A stretch of DNA of 55,532 bases from an uncultured Eubacteriales bacterium (GCA_900315015.1 OMXJ01000017.1:1-55532); one strand, 5' to 3'. Positions 44,483 through 55,072 are shown, numbered from the stretch's first letter. The notes: generated by a model from the sequence alone, not told the origin. Translations and numbers: made by a program.

Positions 44483-46558
44483 TCAAAATTCTCTCTTAAA
44501 GAGCACATTCGGCAGATTCTTTAGTACTACTGCTGATTCCGGCTTAAGTGAAATTTTTAAGAGCCCTTCATTTATTTCATAGATCTTCATGTCTACGCCA
44601 AAGCCCTCTCTATCAGAATAAATCATCCTGACAAGCACTCCGTTATCCCTTATGCCTATCTGCCATACAGGTATCTCTACCTGCTGCTCATAATCGTTAT
44701 TATTTATCATGACCACGAACTGATCTTCAAGATCGAATCTTCCATAGGCAACTATGCCTCTTACGCCGTAAATTATTTTAAAGGAGCCCCTCTTTAAAAC
44801 ATCATAGGCCTTATGGATTTTAATCATTTCCTCGTGGAATTTAATAAGCGACTTATTTTCACACCCCCAAGGATAGGTCCTTCTATTGTCTGGATCAGTC
44901 CAGCCGCATACTCCTGCTTCATCGCCGTAATATACTGTAGGTGCTCCTACCCAGGTAAACTGCATAATTACAGCCGAGCGCATCGTCGCTAAATTAATTC
45001 CATACTCAGCAGCCTTAGCACCCTTTGAAGCAATTCTTCCTGCCTGGCGGTTTGTCCTGGTCAGGAATCTTGAATGATCGTGATTTGAAAGTTCGTTCAT
45101 TGCCACATAAAGAGACTGCGAGGAGAATTTAGCCATGTTATAATTCATGGTATCAATGAAAACACGCTCATTATTAAGCATATTTCCCTTGAATTCATCG
45201 CTGTGCTTTTCAACACCTGTAAGGAACCAGGTTATAGGCTCCATGAAGGCATCATAATTCATTACTGAATCCCATTCATCGCCTTTAAGCCAGCTCGCCG
45301 GATCACCGTAATGCTCAGCAAGAATAAGCGCATTAGGATTTGCCTTTCTTACATGCTTTCTGAATTCCTTCCAGAAATGGTGATTGAATTCTATGGAATG
45401 TCCAAGGTCTGCTGCTACATCCAGTCTCCAGCCATCACAGTTATATGGCGGTGACACCCATTTTTCAGCGATATGCATTATATAATTAAAAAGCTTTTCA
45501 GAGTCTTCATAATTCAGCTTTGGAAGCGTATCAACTCCCCACCAGCCTTCATAGCTCTTATTAGCCGGCCAGTCCTTTTCTTCAGCATTCTTAAATTTAA
45601 AATATGAATTATAAGGGCTCTCCTTAGTTCCATAAGCTCCAGGCTGAAAACCTTCAGCTCCCTCGTATATGCCCTCTCTATCAAGCCATTTATTAAACGA
45701 GCCGCAATGATTGAATACACCGTCAAGAATTACCTTCATGCCTCTTCTATGGATTTCAGCAGTAAGTCTTGCAAAGAATTCATTACTAGCCTCAAGATTT
45801 TCAATATCTGCAACTCTTTTTATGTATTTTTCAGCATGGCGATTATCTCTATCTCCATTAACAAGAGTATTTCCGCCATCATTCTTAATGAGGCCATAAT
45901 GAGGATCTATATAATCATAATCCTCGGTATCATACTTGTGATTTGAAGGAGATACAAAAATCGGATTAAGATAAATGACCTCAACTCCGAGCTTTTGCAG
46001 GTAATCCAGCTTTTTCCAGACACCTTCAAGATCTCCGCCGTAAAAATTGCCAACATCAAGCGTTGTAGGGTAACTTGCCCAGTTATCAATATGATGTGTA
46101 TAGCTGCCAACATAGTAATATTCATTATCTACAACATCATTGCTCTTGTCTCCATTGCAGAATCTGTCTACGAATATCTGGTAAAAAACAGCCCCCTTCG
46201 CCCAATCTGGCGTATAAAAATCAGGAATAAGACTAAAACAAATTCCATTTTTCTGATAGCTGTATCCCGAGCGGAAATAATAGACCTGCTGCTGACCGAT
46301 CACTATCCTGAAATAATAATCAATCGTAGCATCTTCTACATGTACATCCGCGCAGTAATACTGAAAACGTCCTGCCTTAGTATCCTCCTCTACCTTCATT
46401 TCTACCTCAGTATCAGTACTAAGACATATATATGCTCCGTCTGCCCCGTTTAGAGCAGTTCTAAGCCTTATGTGGACATCACTGTCCGGTTTTATTAGCT
46501 CCGGCGTTCTAAAAGCCGGTGTTTCATCTGAAAACACTGATTCTGGTGAAAATATCAT
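44483..46558 (-). CDS. GH13 alpha-glucanase (neopullulanase/cyclomaltodextrinase-like)
   Basis: 691 residues. An N-terminal beta domain of about 115 residues (CBM34-like), then the GH13 barrel starting KGAVFYQIFVDRFCNGD. Catalytic signatures: DGVFNHCG, DGWRLDVAADLG (nucleophile Asp), LILAEHYGD (acid/base Glu) and ELSNHDHSRFL (third Asp). The C-terminal beta domain ends DMKIYEINEG. No signal peptide, so a cytosolic enzyme acting on malto-oligosaccharides or cyclodextrins. GH13_20/39 is a guess. Own promoter. Confidence 0.92.
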   Translation of the reverse strand: MIFSPESVFSDETPAFRTPELIKPDSDVHIRLRTALNGADGAYICLSTDTEVEMKVEEDTKAGRFQYYCADVHVEDATIDYYFRIVIGQQQVYYFRSGYSYQKNGICFSLIPDFYTPDWAKGAVFYQIFVDRFCNGDKSNDVVDNEYYYVGSYTHHIDNWASYPTTLDVGNFYGGDLEGVWKKLDYLQKLGVEVIYLNPIFVSPSNHKYDTEDYDYIDPHYGLIKNDGGNTLVNGDRDNRHAEKYIKRVADIENLEASNEFFARLTAEIHRRGMKVILDGVFNHCGSFNKWLDREGIYEGAEGFQPGAYGTKESPYNSYFKFKNAEEKDWPANKSYEGWWGVDTLPKLNYEDSEKLFNYIMHIAEKWVSPPYNCDGWRLDVAADLGHSIEFNHHFWKEFRKHVRKANPNALILAEHYGDPASWLKGDEWDSVMNYDAFMEPITWFLTGVEKHSDEFKGNMLNNERVFIDTMNYNMAKFSSQSLYVAMNELSNHDHSRFLTRTNRQAGRIASKGAKAAEYGINLATMRSAVIMQFTWVGAPTVYYGDEAGVCGWTDPDNRRTYPWGCENKSLIKFHEEMIKIHKAYDVLKRGSFKIIYGVRGIVAYGRFDLEDQFVVMINNNDYEQQVEIPVWQIGIRDNGVLVRMIYSDREGFGVDMKIYEINEGLLKISLKPESAVVLKNLPNVLFKREF

Positions 46559-46600
46559 TGCATCTGACCCTCTTCTAAAAAAAGTAAATTATTCCGTAAT

Positions 46601-46629
46601 ATTTTAGCACAGGCACCCGATTTATTCAA
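46601..46629 (-). promoter_or_regulatory. Promoter of the GH13 gene
   Basis: TTGAAT (46624-46629), 17-base spacer, TAAAAT (46601-46606), with TGC before the -10, on the minus strand. Leader about 35 bases. Bases 46630-46800 hold nothing else that I can call. Confidence 0.6.
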
Positions 46630-46843
46630 GCCATAATTCATTTATTAATCTTAATTAGCCGCTTTTTCATCAGTTATTTCTTTGTTTTTTATAAATTTCG
46701 ACTTAAAGAAAGTCTTTTTTAAAACTTTTATTAGGTAATTTGCACAATCAAAAAATTACCTTTAGCAAAAATAACGGAAAATCACGCTCAATTTTTTTAA
46801 AATTTATGCACACTTATCGAAAAAAGTATGCTAATATACGCAT

Positions 46844-46948
46844 TGTAAACCCCAATACATTATAAATTCTGTTGCATCCCATACGCAACAGAATACCTTA
46901 CTCCTTAATGATCAAGGCGGATCCCGTAAGTCTGCCTTGATTTTTTTT
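46844..46948 (+). ncRNA. Candidate plus-strand small RNA with terminator
   Basis: In a 576-base gap between two minus-strand genes. Extended -10 TGCTAATAT ends at 46837, giving a start near 46844. The RNA holds a perfect 10-bp hairpin ATTCTGTTGC/GCAACAGAAT (46866-46875 with 46885-46894) and an intrinsic terminator ATCAAGGCGGA/TCTGCCTTGAT (46911-46921 with 46931-46941) ending in eight T. No open frame of useful length. It matches no RNA family that I recognise. Confidence 0.65.
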
Positions 46949-46989
46949 ATTCATTTAAGAGTTATTCCCGAATACAAACTACTTTTAAT

Positions 46990-47033
46990 ATAAAAAGACC
47001 TATCCAAAAATCTCAGATAGGTCTTTATTTTTT
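46990..47033. terminator. Terminator of ftsH (bidirectional)
   Basis: 11-bp perfect stem AAAGACCTATC/GATAGGTCTTT (46994-47004 with 47016-47026), T-rich on both sides. Ends the ftsH transcript and backs up the sRNA terminator. Confidence 0.9.
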
Positions 47034-47134
47034 GTTATTTACCAGTTCTGCAAACAAGCGTTCTCAAATTTTCTATCACTTAAATGCTCTGCAAGAAATC
47101 ATTCTCGTAATTACTTTCATTCAAAAACCTGCGA

Positions 47135-49003
47135 TCAGGCGTTCTCAGAATTATCAAAAAGTGCCTCGAATTCTTCTCTGGTAATTCTTTCTTTTTCAAG
47201 AAGAAGCTCTGCTGTCTTATCAAGAATATCCTTATACTCATTAAGGATTTTTTCTCCTCTTGCATAGCATTCATCAATTATACGCTTTACTTCAGAATCG
47301 ATAGTAGCTGCTACCTCATCACTGTAAGACTTAGCGTGAGCAAGATCACGTCCAATGAATACTTCATCATCATCATTATCATAGCAGATTTCTCCGACCT
47401 TGTCTGAGAAACCATATTTTGTAACCATGGCTCTTGCAGCACGTGTAGCCTGTCTTATATCACCTGAAGCGCCAGTTGTAATATCATCAAAGATCATTGA
47501 CTCAGCAATTCTGCCGCCAAGACTTACGGTAATTTCCTCAAGCATCTTGCCCTTTGTAATAAGCATATCATCCTTTTCAGGAAGAGGCATGGTATAACCG
47601 CCAGCGCCTTCACCTGTAGGAATAATAGAAACTGTATAAACAGGTCCAACATGTGGAAGAACATGGAATAAGATTGCATGTCCTGCTTCATGATAAGCTA
47701 CAATCTTCTTTTCAAGGTCAGAAACCACACGGCTCTTCTTTTCTGTGCCAATACCGACTCTGATAAGAGACTTCTTAATATCCTCATCCTTAATGCTGCT
47801 TCTGCCTTCTCCAGCTGCCTTTATAGCTGCTTCGTTAAGAAGATTTGCAAGATCTGCGCCAGTAAAGCCTGCTGTAATTCTTGCTATATCATCAAGATTT
47901 ACATCATCTGAGAGCATCTTATCCTTAGCATGAACCTTAAGAATTTCGGTTCTTCCCTTTACATCAGGTCTTCCAACAACAATCTTTCTATCAAAACGTC
48001 CCGGTCTTAAAATAGCAGGATCAAGAATATCTACACGGTTTGTAGCTGCAAGCACTACTATTCCTGAATTGTCTTCGAAACCATCCATTTCAACGAGGAG
48101 CTGATTGAGAGTCTGCTCTCTTTCATCATGGCCGCCGCCCATACCAGTACCACGTCTTCTTGCTACAGCATCAATTTCATCAATAAAAACTACACAAGGC
48201 TTATGGAGCTTTGCATCATTAAAGAGATCTCTAACTCTTGAAGCGCCGACACCAACGAACATTTCTACAAAATCTGAGCCAGAAATTGTAAAGAAGGTAA
48301 CTCCTGCTTCACCAGCTACAGCCTTTGCAAGAAGAGTCTTACCTGTACCAGGCACACCCTCTAAAAGGATTCCCTTAGGAATCTTAGCTCCAACTGCAAT
48401 GTACTTTTTAGGATCCTTTAAGAAATCTACTATTTCCGCAAGCTCAGCCTTTTCTTCTTCAAGACCGGCTACATTTGCAAAGCTGATATTATTATCATCC
48501 TTTTCGACCATTCTTGCATGGCTCTTATTAAAATTAGCAAGTCTTGAATTCGCTCCGCCGCCTCCGCTAAGTCCGTTTAACATTCCCGAAATCAGGAAGA
48601 AGCACATCATCATAACTACAAGGCAGAATATGTAAGGCAAAATCTTTTCAAACAAGCTTTCCTTTTGAGCCTCGTGGATATGAAGAGTTATATTCTCGTC
48701 AAATTCACTTTTATTAATACTATCAGTTACATCATTTACATTTGTGGTAAAGAACTGCTTAGTCTTGCCATTATTTAAAGAAACAATTACCCTTCCAGTT
48801 CTCTCTCCTTTGCTAGGATAAATCTCTACAGAGGTAACTATACCCTCTTTCAGGTCATGATTAAAGCTTACCACACTATAATCAGCCACCTTAGGCGTTG
48901 CAATCATTTCAATTACATAAAGAATAATCATAATAAATGCAAAAATAAATAAATACCTAAAAAGCAGATTTGCCGCGCCAGGCGTCTTTTTCTTATTTTC
49001 CAA
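47135..49003 (-). CDS. ftsH: FtsH, ATP-dependent zinc metalloprotease
   Basis: 622 residues. Two N-terminal membrane helices with an outside loop, AAA+ domain with Walker [14 protein letters not shown], Walker [10 protein letters not shown], the pore loop FVEMFVG, and the zinc site HEAGH. Degrades membrane and regulatory proteins. Last of the tilS-hpt-ftsH set, 32 bases after hpt. Confidence 0.99.
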   Translation of the reverse strand: MENKKKTPGAANLLFRYLFIFAFIMIILYVIEMIATPKVADYSVVSFNHDLKEGIVTSVEIYPSKGERTGRVIVSLNNGKTKQFFTTNVNDVTDSINKSEFDENITLHIHEAQKESLFEKILPYIFCLVVMMMCFFLISGMLNGLSGGGGANSRLANFNKSHARMVEKDDNNISFANVAGLEEEKAELAEIVDFLKDPKKYIAVGAKIPKGILLEGVPGTGKTLLAKAVAGEAGVTFFTISGSDFVEMFVGVGASRVRDLFNDAKLHKPCVVFIDEIDAVARRRGTGMGGGHDEREQTLNQLLVEMDGFEDNSGIVVLAATNRVDILDPAILRPGRFDRKIVVGRPDVKGRTEILKVHAKDKMLSDDVNLDDIARITAGFTGADLANLLNEAAIKAAGEGRSSIKDEDIKKSLIRVGIGTEKKSRVVSDLEKKIVAYHEAGHAILFHVLPHVGPVYTVSIIPTGEGAGGYTMPLPEKDDMLITKGKMLEEITVSLGGRIAESMIFDDITTGASGDIRQATRAARAMVTKYGFSDKVGEICYDNDDDEVFIGRDLAHAKSYSDEVAATIDSEVKRIIDECYARGEKILNEYKDILDKTAELLLEKERITREEFEALFDNSENA

Positions 49004-49035
49004 TTCTTTTTTCCTCCAGATATAGATTTATTTCA

Positions 49036-49566
49036 TTACTCATCAATGAAATCTATTACACCGATATAAGGAAGGTTACGATATCTCTGAGCATAATCGA
49101 GCCCATAGCCTACAACGAACTTATCAGGTATCTTAAAGCCCTCATAGTCTACCTTAACATCAACCTTTCTTCTTTCCGGCTTATCAAGAAGCGTACATAG
49201 CTTTATGCTATTGGGCTTTCTTTCTTCAAACATCTTAAGTAAATACGAGAGAGTATTTCCCGAATCTATGATATCCTCAACTACAAGTATATCATCGCCC
49301 TTTATTGGCTCATCCAGATCCTTGACTATTTTAACAGTACCAGTTGATTCAGTACCATCCTGATAGCTGGAAACAGACATGAAATCAAGCTTTACAGGAA
49401 CTGTAACATGCTTAGCAAGCTCAGTCATAAAAAATACAGAGCCTTTTAAAATTCCGATAAGCTTAAGACATTTACAGCCCTTATAGTCCTTATTAATCTC
49501 TTCGGCCATCTCTCTTATTCTCTTATTAACTTCCTCTTCCGAAATCAGAACACTCACCTTTTCCAT
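49036..49566 (-). CDS. hpt: Hypoxanthine phosphoribosyltransferase
   Basis: 176 residues. PRPP loop VLVVEDIIDSGNTLSYLL and KLIGILKGSVFFMTEL are typical. Salvages hypoxanthine and guanine, and fits with the purine permease at 2.7-4.1 kb. Start at 49566 after AAAGGAT. In the usual place between tilS and ftsH. Confidence 0.97.
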   Translation of the reverse strand: MEKVSVLISEEEVNKRIREMAEEINKDYKGCKCLKLIGILKGSVFFMTELAKHVTVPVKLDFMSVSSYQDGTESTGTVKIVKDLDEPIKGDDILVVEDIIDSGNTLSYLLKMFEERKPNSIKLCTLLDKPERRKVDVKVDYEGFKIPDKFVVGYGLDYAQRYRNLPYIGVIDFIDE

Positions 49567-49645
49567 ATTTTCATCCTTTCTGCATATACTTTTCAAACGG
49601 TGACTTACAAACAAATAAGTCCGTAGGTCAAATCAGCATTATCCA

Positions 49646-51223
49646 TTACGCCAATTGCACACTAACCACAAGAACCCTCTTGGTATTCTCGTCAATCCTC
49701 ATAGAAACAGAATCGCGGATACCGACAGCCCACATAACAAGGCTATCATTTGAAAGAGTCACAACTCTTTCTCTAAAAGGCAGCGGGATCTTAGCATCAA
49801 TCAAAGCATTTCGAAGCGGCTTCCTATGCCCCGCTTCATCTATGATAAGATAATCTCCCTGTCTTCTGGTTCTTAAACACATACCGCCACTTATTTTATC
49901 ATAATCAAATGATTTAGTATAGATGTTTTTTGAAATTTCTGAATTTTCATCAAAATTTTCAAGCTTAAAGCTTATAGACTTAACAAAACCGCCCTGTACA
50001 TAGATACCATATCTTTCAAGCTCAAAATTCACCTCGGCCGGAAATTCCTTTGAATCCACCTCAAGACGCGGTATTTCTATGTCAGAAAGCAAAACACCGT
50101 CATCGCCATTAAAATTTAAAAGGTCTAGAAGAAGTCTCTCAGTATCCTTTTCTTCTACCTTTTCAGAGGTTCTTACAAGATAAAGATTCTTCCCGTAATT
50201 TTTTATTGCCGTAACGCTATACGGAAGATTTATAAATTCCGTACCTCCATTTGAATCATACACCATTTCAAGCACTGCCTCAACGTGGCTTCTTGAAATA
50301 TCCCTGGCAGCCCCCGAAGCGGTAATAAGCGCTTTTTTTATAACTCCTGCAATAACTGCCGGATCTTCATTCATAATGGCATCTATATAAATTGTAACGC
50401 AGCTTAATATGAACTGATGCCTGAAGCCCTCGGTTTTAATATTTGTCGACCTTCTAAAGCTTTTATTTACTGCCCTTTCATAGAAAGAGTAAATAAGCCC
50501 TGCATCCTGAGACATTTCATACAAATGCTCTACGGCTCTTTGATTAATTTTTTCTGCCATAGGGATTATCTGATTTCTGATGAGATTTCTTGAAAAATCA
50601 TCAGAGTAATTGGTTGCATCAATTCTATAATCCACATGGACCAGCTTTAAATATTCTTCAATTTCTTCTCTTGTAAGGCAAAGAAGAGGTCTTAGGATAT
50701 TTCCTGATACCGGACCCATTCCGGTAAGTCCCTTTACGCCGGTGCCTCTAAAGCTTCTAAAGAGCACAGTCTCCGCAGCATCATTCTTATTATGCGCTAC
50801 TGCAACGAAAACCTTATTAGAACTAAAAAGGCCATTTCCCTCTACCCTCTCAAGGTCTTTTCCGATTTCCTTACACCTCTCATTAAAAATGCGATATCTT
50901 TCATTTCTGCCGGTTTCTTCTTCGGATAGACCAAGCTTCTTTGAAAGCTCCGGAATATTTACATGGTAAGCACTGAAATTGATATTTCTTCTGTCACAAT
51001 AATCTGCAACAAAGCTTTCATCAAGACCAGCCTCTTCTCCTCTTATGCCATGATTTACATGACACACATAAAGCTTTATGTCCATTTCCTTTGAAAGCCT
51101 TATGAGCATATGCAGCATACACATTGAATCCGGGCCTCCAGATATGCCCAGCACTATATGCATTCCATTTTGGATAATCGAATTATCCTCTATATATTTT
51201 TTTACCTTCAAATACGCGTCCAT
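49646..51223 (-). CDS. tilS: TilS, tRNA(Ile) lysidine synthetase
   Basis: 525 residues. PP-loop LGISGGPDSMCMLHML, N-terminal N-type ATP pyrophosphatase, then middle and C-terminal TilS domains ending GIRDSVSMRIDE-like. Puts lysidine on C34 of tRNA-Ile(CAU). AAAGGA precedes the ATG. It lies about 75 bases downstream of a CAU-anticodon tRNA with only that tRNA's terminator between. Confidence 0.94.
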   Translation of the reverse strand: MDAYLKVKKYIEDNSIIQNGMHIVLGISGGPDSMCMLHMLIRLSKEMDIKLYVCHVNHGIRGEEAGLDESFVADYCDRRNINFSAYHVNIPELSKKLGLSEEETGRNERYRIFNERCKEIGKDLERVEGNGLFSSNKVFVAVAHNKNDAAETVLFRSFRGTGVKGLTGMGPVSGNILRPLLCLTREEIEEYLKLVHVDYRIDATNYSDDFSRNLIRNQIIPMAEKINQRAVEHLYEMSQDAGLIYSFYERAVNKSFRRSTNIKTEGFRHQFILSCVTIYIDAIMNEDPAVIAGVIKKALITASGAARDISRSHVEAVLEMVYDSNGGTEFINLPYSVTAIKNYGKNLYLVRTSEKVEEKDTERLLLDLLNFNGDDGVLLSDIEIPRLEVDSKEFPAEVNFELERYGIYVQGGFVKSISFKLENFDENSEISKNIYTKSFDYDKISGGMCLRTRRQGDYLIIDEAGHRKPLRNALIDAKIPLPFRERVVTLSNDSLVMWAVGIRDSVSMRIDENTKRVLVVSVQLA

Positions 51224-51254
51224 AAATGCGTCCTTTTATTTTACTATCTTATTA

Positions 51255-51287
51255 AAATAAAAAAAGCTGTCACAAAAATGTGACAGC
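51255..51287 (-). terminator. Terminator of tRNA-Met
   Basis: 9-bp perfect stem GCTGTCACA/TGTGACAGC (51266-51274 with 51279-51287), then seven T, on the minus strand. Confidence 0.93.
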
Positions 51288-51298
51288 ATCCCTATTCG

Positions 51299-51372
51299 TA
51301 GCGGAGGGGGGATTCGAACCCTCGACACTGCGGGTATGAACCGCATGCTCTAGCCAACTGAGCTACTCCGCC
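51299..51372 (-). tRNA. tRNA-Met (elongator, anticodon CAT)
   Basis: 74-nt cloverleaf: acceptor GGCGGAG/CTCCGCT with G1-U72, anticodon stem TGCGG/CCGCA with loop TTCATAC (CAT), T-loop TTCGAAT, discriminator A. The G1-U72 end and body resemble elongator tRNA-Met of Bacillus rather than tRNA-Ile2. One A-C mismatch in the T-stem. Confidence 0.9.
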
Positions 51373-51386
51373 AAGCAACGAAATGG

Positions 51387-51415
51387 ATTATAGCACATCA
51401 TTTTGGTTATGTCAA
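51387..51415 (-). promoter_or_regulatory. Promoter of tRNA-Met
   Basis: TTGACA (51410-51415), 17-base spacer, TATAAT (51387-51392), preceded by AAAAAAGTAC. Confidence 0.88.
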
Positions 51416-51433
51416 GTACTTTTTTAAACTTTT

Positions 51434-51745
51434 TTATTTTTTTTCTTCAAGTACTATCTCATTAGGATAAACAAGACCAAAATTGTCTCTTGCCTGCTGC
51501 TCAATATACTCTTCAGACTTGCGATAAATAGCCTGGTCGTCAAGATACGCCGACTCTGCTTTTTCTTTTTCTATCTGATTTTCAATTTTAGCAAGCACTG
51601 CCTTACGTTCTTTTAACTGAGCGCTCTTTTCTTGACTGAGACGAATAAAGCATATACATATCATAAAAACAATAAATCCAATAACCAAATATCCTAGCGC
51701 AAAACTGCGCTTTGCTGGTTTATTTACTGTCCTTTCTGCTCTCAT
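51434..51745 (-). CDS. divIC: DivIC/FtsL-family division protein
   Basis: 103 residues: short basic cytoplasmic end, one membrane helix (YLVIGFIVFMICICFI), then a coiled coil (AQLKERKAVLAKIENQIEKE) and ARDNFGLVYPNEI, the DivIC-type C-terminus. Part of the FtsB/FtsL/DivIB complex at the septum. 68 bases after rqcP. Confidence 0.9.
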   Translation of the reverse strand: MRAERTVNKPAKRSFALGYLVIGFIVFMICICFIRLSQEKSAQLKERKAVLAKIENQIEKEKAESAYLDDQAIYRKSEEYIEQQARDNFGLVYPNEIVLEEKK

Positions 51746-51813
51746 AGCTTAGCCTCCAGATCTCAAAAACAGCAACATTTTATACAACTGCCAAAAATAA
51801 TAATCAAAAACCA

Positions 51814-52053
51814 TCAGACTTCCTTATACATGTCTGCAACATCCGCCTTCTTTTCGCTTTCAGATATTTTAAGGATTTCTATTTTGAGGTTCTTACTTCC
51901 AAAACCAACCTCTACGATATCTCCGACCTTTACATCCGTAGATGCCTTTGCCTGCTTATCATTTACCTTAACTCTGCCTGCGTCACAGGCCTCATTTGCA
52001 ACGGTACGTCTCTTAATAATTCTTGATACCTTTAAAAATTTATCTAATCTCAT
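51814..52053 (-). CDS. rqcP: RqcP, S4-domain ribosome quality control protein
   Basis: 79 residues, a single S4 domain: [20 protein letters not shown]...[11 protein letters not shown]. The homologue (YabO/YlmH group) helps RqcH add poly-alanine tails on stalled 50S subunits. It lies between hup and divIC, its common place in Firmicutes. Confidence 0.93.
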   Translation of the reverse strand: MRLDKFLKVSRIIKRRTVANEACDAGRVKVNDKQAKASTDVKVGDIVEVGFGSKNLKIEILKISESEKKADVADMYKEV

Positions 52054-52101
52054 AATAATCTAATATAAATAACTGAAAAAATTTTCTAAATTTTAAACTC
52101 T

Positions 52102-52139
52102 GAAAAAAATACTGCTTCAGTGCTTGGCACTGAAGCAGT
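52102..52139 (-). terminator. Terminator of the HU gene
   Basis: 13-bp perfect stem ACTGCTTCAGTGC/GCACTGAAGCAGT (52111-52123 with 52127-52139), then ATTTTTTT on the minus strand. Confidence 0.95.
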
Positions 52140-52182
52140 GCGACGCTTAATTTCGTCAAATCATTTTCTTGAATTGAAAGAA

Positions 52183-52497
52183 TTACTTCTTCTTCTTGCT
52201 CTTCTTTGATGGAGCAACATTAACAGCATCCTTTAAGCCCTTACCAGCCTTGAACTTTGGAGCCTTTGATGCAGGAATTGTAATCTCCTTCTTTGTCTGT
52301 GGGTTGCGGCCCTTACGCTCTGCTCTCTCTACAGTCTCGAATGTTCCGAAGCCAACGAGCTGAACCTTCTCGCCCTTCTTTAACTCGTCTGTAACTACAT
52401 CGATGAAAGCCTTAAGAACAGCTTCAACCTGCTTCTTAGTAAGCTTTGCCTCACTAGCCTGAGCTGCAAGTGCATCTACTAATTCTGCCTTGTTCAT
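52183..52497 (-). CDS. hup: HU-family DNA-binding protein
   Basis: 104 residues: [31 protein letters not shown] and [16 protein letters not shown] are the HU core. Extra Lys-rich tail (SKKSKKKK). Start at 52497, 7 bases after GAGGAGG. Nucleoid architecture. Confidence 0.97.
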   Translation of the reverse strand: MNKAELVDALAAQASEAKLTKKQVEAVLKAFIDVVTDELKKGEKVQLVGFGTFETVERAERKGRNPQTKKEITIPASKAPKFKAGKGLKDAVNVAPSKKSKKKK

Positions 52498-52528
52498 TGA
52501 TTGATCCTCCTCTTGGATTTTTATTTTT

Positions 52529-52567
52529 AGACGCCCCTCAATCATTAATCAATAGTGGAGTTCGTCT
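52529..52567 (-). promoter_or_regulatory. HU leader hairpin
   Basis: AGACG/CGTCT outer stem (52563-52567 with 52529-52533) with inner CTCC/GAGG pairing, early in the HU transcript. Confidence 0.4.
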
Positions 52568-52580
52568 TACTTACTACTTC

Positions 52581-52608
52581 ATTATATACCATTTATGCGA
52601 TTTGTCAA
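52581..52608 (-). promoter_or_regulatory. Promoter of the HU gene
   Basis: TTGACA (52603-52608), 16-base spacer, TATAAT (52581-52586) on the minus strand. Confidence 0.8.
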
Positions 52609-52617
52609 GGATTTTCG

Positions 52618-52680
52618 TTAAAAAAAGCCCCATTTTTTCAATATTTTTTCAAATTTTTTTATTCATTTCGTGGCTTTTTT
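52618..52680 (-). terminator. Probable terminator of glgC-glgD
   Basis: AAAAAAGCC/GGCTTTTTT, 9-bp stem with a long A/T loop, then TTTTAACG on the minus strand, directly after the glgD stop. Confidence 0.6.
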
Positions 52681-53801
52681 CAGACTGAATATCTATCACT
52701 CTTTTCAATGACGATTTTCACCTTGCCATCATCCCCTACATATGTTGAATTTGCACGGATTGTGCCCCTGCTTTCAACTATGCAGTTCTCGATATAGGTA
52801 TTGTCTCCGATATGAACATCATTGAGAATAATTGAGTTCTTTATTGTACAATTATTTCCAATATATACCTTCTTAAATACAACCGAATTTTCTACAGTAC
52901 CATTTACAATACATCCACTTGCAACAAGTGAATTTCTTACATTGGCACCAGGATTGTACTTAGCTGGAGGATTATCATCAACCTTAGTATAAACATCAGG
53001 ATACTGCTTGAAGAAATAATCTCTTATGTCCTTCTTGAGGAAATCCATATTTGTCTTATAATAAGATTCTACACTTGCAATATTGCTCCAATATTCATTT
53101 ATTTCATATGAATATATCTTCTTAACGTCCTTTTGACGTACAATAATATCATTTACAAAATCAAAGCGTTCCTCTGCCTCAGCCTGCTCGATGAGCTCGA
53201 TAAGGTGACGGCGTCTGATTACGTAAATACCAGTAGAAATAAGATTTGACTTTGCAACTAATGGCTTTTCATCAAAGCTTACGATTCTATTGTTTGCATC
53301 TGTTCCAACTACACCAAAACGTCCAAGATCCTCTTCTGGTCCAAGGCGCTTTGTTACGACTGTAATATCAGCCTTCTTTTCAATATGATACTCGAGTACC
53401 TTATTGTAATCCATCTTGTAAACACCATCACCAGATGCAATTACTACATATGGTTCATGGCTGTCGCGAAGGAAGCCGATATTCTGATAAATGGAATCTG
53501 CTGTTCCACGATACCAGAAGCCGTTGTCTGCTGTGATAGTAGGTGTAAACAGGTAGAGTCCTCCCTGCTTACGTCCGAAATCCCACCATTTTGATGATGA
53601 GAGATGAAGATTAAGTGATCTGGAATTATACTGAGTAAATACAGCAACCTTCTGTACATTTGAATTTGACATATTTGAGAGCGAAAAGTCAATACTTCTA
53701 TAGCTTCCTGCCAAAGGCATAGCTGCAATTGCTCTCTTATTAGAAAGTTCACGCATGCGGTTTGAATTTCCGCCTGCAAGTATGATACCTATAGCTCTCA
53801 T
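52680..53801 (-). CDS. glgD: GlgD, glucose-1-phosphate adenylyltransferase partner subunit
   Basis: 373 residues, GlgC-like fold with a nucleotidyltransferase domain and a left-handed beta-helix tail. The N-terminus [20 protein letters not shown] differs from the catalytic GGxGxRL loop, as usual for GlgD. Its ATG overlaps the glgC stop (ATGA), so coupled translation. Tunes the GlgC/GlgD complex in glycogen synthesis. Confidence 0.95.
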   Translation of the reverse strand: MRAIGIILAGGNSNRMRELSNKRAIAAMPLAGSYRSIDFSLSNMSNSNVQKVAVFTQYNSRSLNLHLSSSKWWDFGRKQGGLYLFTPTITADNGFWYRGTADSIYQNIGFLRDSHEPYVVIASGDGVYKMDYNKVLEYHIEKKADITVVTKRLGPEEDLGRFGVVGTDANNRIVSFDEKPLVAKSNLISTGIYVIRRRHLIELIEQAEAEERFDFVNDIIVRQKDVKKIYSYEINEYWSNIASVESYYKTNMDFLKKDIRDYFFKQYPDVYTKVDDNPPAKYNPGANVRNSLVASGCIVNGTVENSVVFKKVYIGNNCTIKNSIILNDVHIGDNTYIENCIVESRGTIRANSTYVGDDGKVKIVIEKSDRYSV

Positions 53802-55072
53802 GATAAGTCACCTGCCTTTATAATTGATTCTCCTGACTTCAGAAGTCCATCCGGATAATCTGCAGCATCAGTTTCGCCAATAATTGCTGTATTCTTGCCG
53901 ACCTTAACATCATCAGGAACAACAGTATTCTCACCGATTGTAACAAGACCATCTGTATAGATCTTAGGGAATCTTGTATTAACTGCTTCCTCACCAACGC
54001 CAAGCTCAACATTATTTCCGATAACGGTATTTTCAGCAATAATAGCCTTCTCAAGCTTACAGCCGGCTCCGATTATAGTACCCTTCATGATAATTGAATC
54101 ACGTACTACGCTGCCTTCTCCGATTGTAACACCTGCACCGATTACTGAATTATAGACCTTACCATAAATCTCGGTACCTTCGCCGATAATGCAACGGTCA
54201 ACCGAAGCATTCTCTGATAAATACTGTGGTGGAATAACATCAGCCTTTGTATAGATTTTCCAGAACTCCTCATAAAGGTTGAAATCCGGAACAATATCAA
54301 TAAGCTCCATATTTGACTGCCAATATGATGTAAGAGTACCTACATCGCGCCAATATCCATTGAACTCGTAGGCAAAGATCCTATTTCCATTATTATGGCA
54401 ATATGGAATTACATGCTTACCAAAGTCGCAGCCCGGCTGATCCTTAAGAGTAATGAGCGCATCCTTTAATATCTTCCAGTTGAAGATATAAATACCCATT
54501 GAAGCAAGATTGCTACGTGGATGCTCTGGCTTTTCTTCGAATTCTGTAATTCTTCTTTCGTCATCTGTAATAACGATACCGAATCTGCTTGCCTCCTCCA
54601 TAGGAACCGGGAAAGTTGCAAGGGTAACATCTGCATTATGAGCCTTATGGAAATCAAGCATAACCTCATAATCCATCTTATAAATATGGTCACCACCGAG
54701 AATAATTACATATTCCGGATTATAATATTCCATATATTTAAGATTCTGATAAATGGCATTTGCCGTACCAGAATACCATTCCGCATTTCCGCTCTTTTCA
54801 TATGGTGGAAGAACTGAAACTCCACCTACGTTTCTGTCTAAATCCCAAGGAATACCAATACCGATATGAGTATTGAGCCTAAGTGGCTGATACTGTGTAA
54901 GTACACCTACTGTATCAATTCCAGAGTTAATGCAGTTGCTGAGTGGGAAATCAATGATTCTATATTTTCCACCAAATGCAACGGCTGGTTTTGCTATGCC
55001 CGATGTAAGAACACCAAGTCTTGAGCCCTGCCCACCAGCAAGAAGCATTGCTATCATTTCCTTCTTAATCAC
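53798..55072 (-). CDS. glgC: GlgC, glucose-1-phosphate adenylyltransferase
   Basis: 424 residues. [51 protein letters not shown] and [10 protein letters not shown] are present, then the beta-helix tail. Makes ADP-glucose from glucose-1-phosphate and ATP. Start set at GTG 55072, 8 bases after GAGG, giving the family N-terminus [11 protein letters not shown]; another GTG lies three codons upstream. First gene of glgC-glgD. Confidence 0.95.
   Translation of the reverse strand: MIKKEMIAMLLAGGQGSRLGVLTSGIAKPAVAFGGKYRIIDFPLSNCINSGIDTVGVLTQYQPLRLNTHIGIGIPWDLDRNVGGVSVLPPYEKSGNAEWYSGTANAIYQNLKYMEYYNPEYVIILGGDHIYKMDYEVMLDFHKAHNADVTLATFPVPMEEASRFGIVITDDERRITEFEEKPEHPRSNLASMGIYIFNWKILKDALITLKDQPGCDFGKHVIPYCHNNGNRIFAYEFNGYWRDVGTLTSYWQSNMELIDIVPDFNLYEEFWKIYTKADVIPPQYLSENASVDRCIIGEGTEIYGKVYNSVIGAGVTIGEGSVVRDSIIMKGTIIGAGCKLEKAIIAENTVIGNNVELGVGEEAVNTRFPKIYTDGLVTIGENTVVPDDVKVGKNTAIIGETDAADYPDGLLKSGESIIKAGDLS

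Noticed and set aside
51299-51372. tRNA-Ile2 (lysidine type)
   Set aside because: Body and G1-U72 acceptor resemble elongator tRNA-Met; the anticodon alone does not support Ile.
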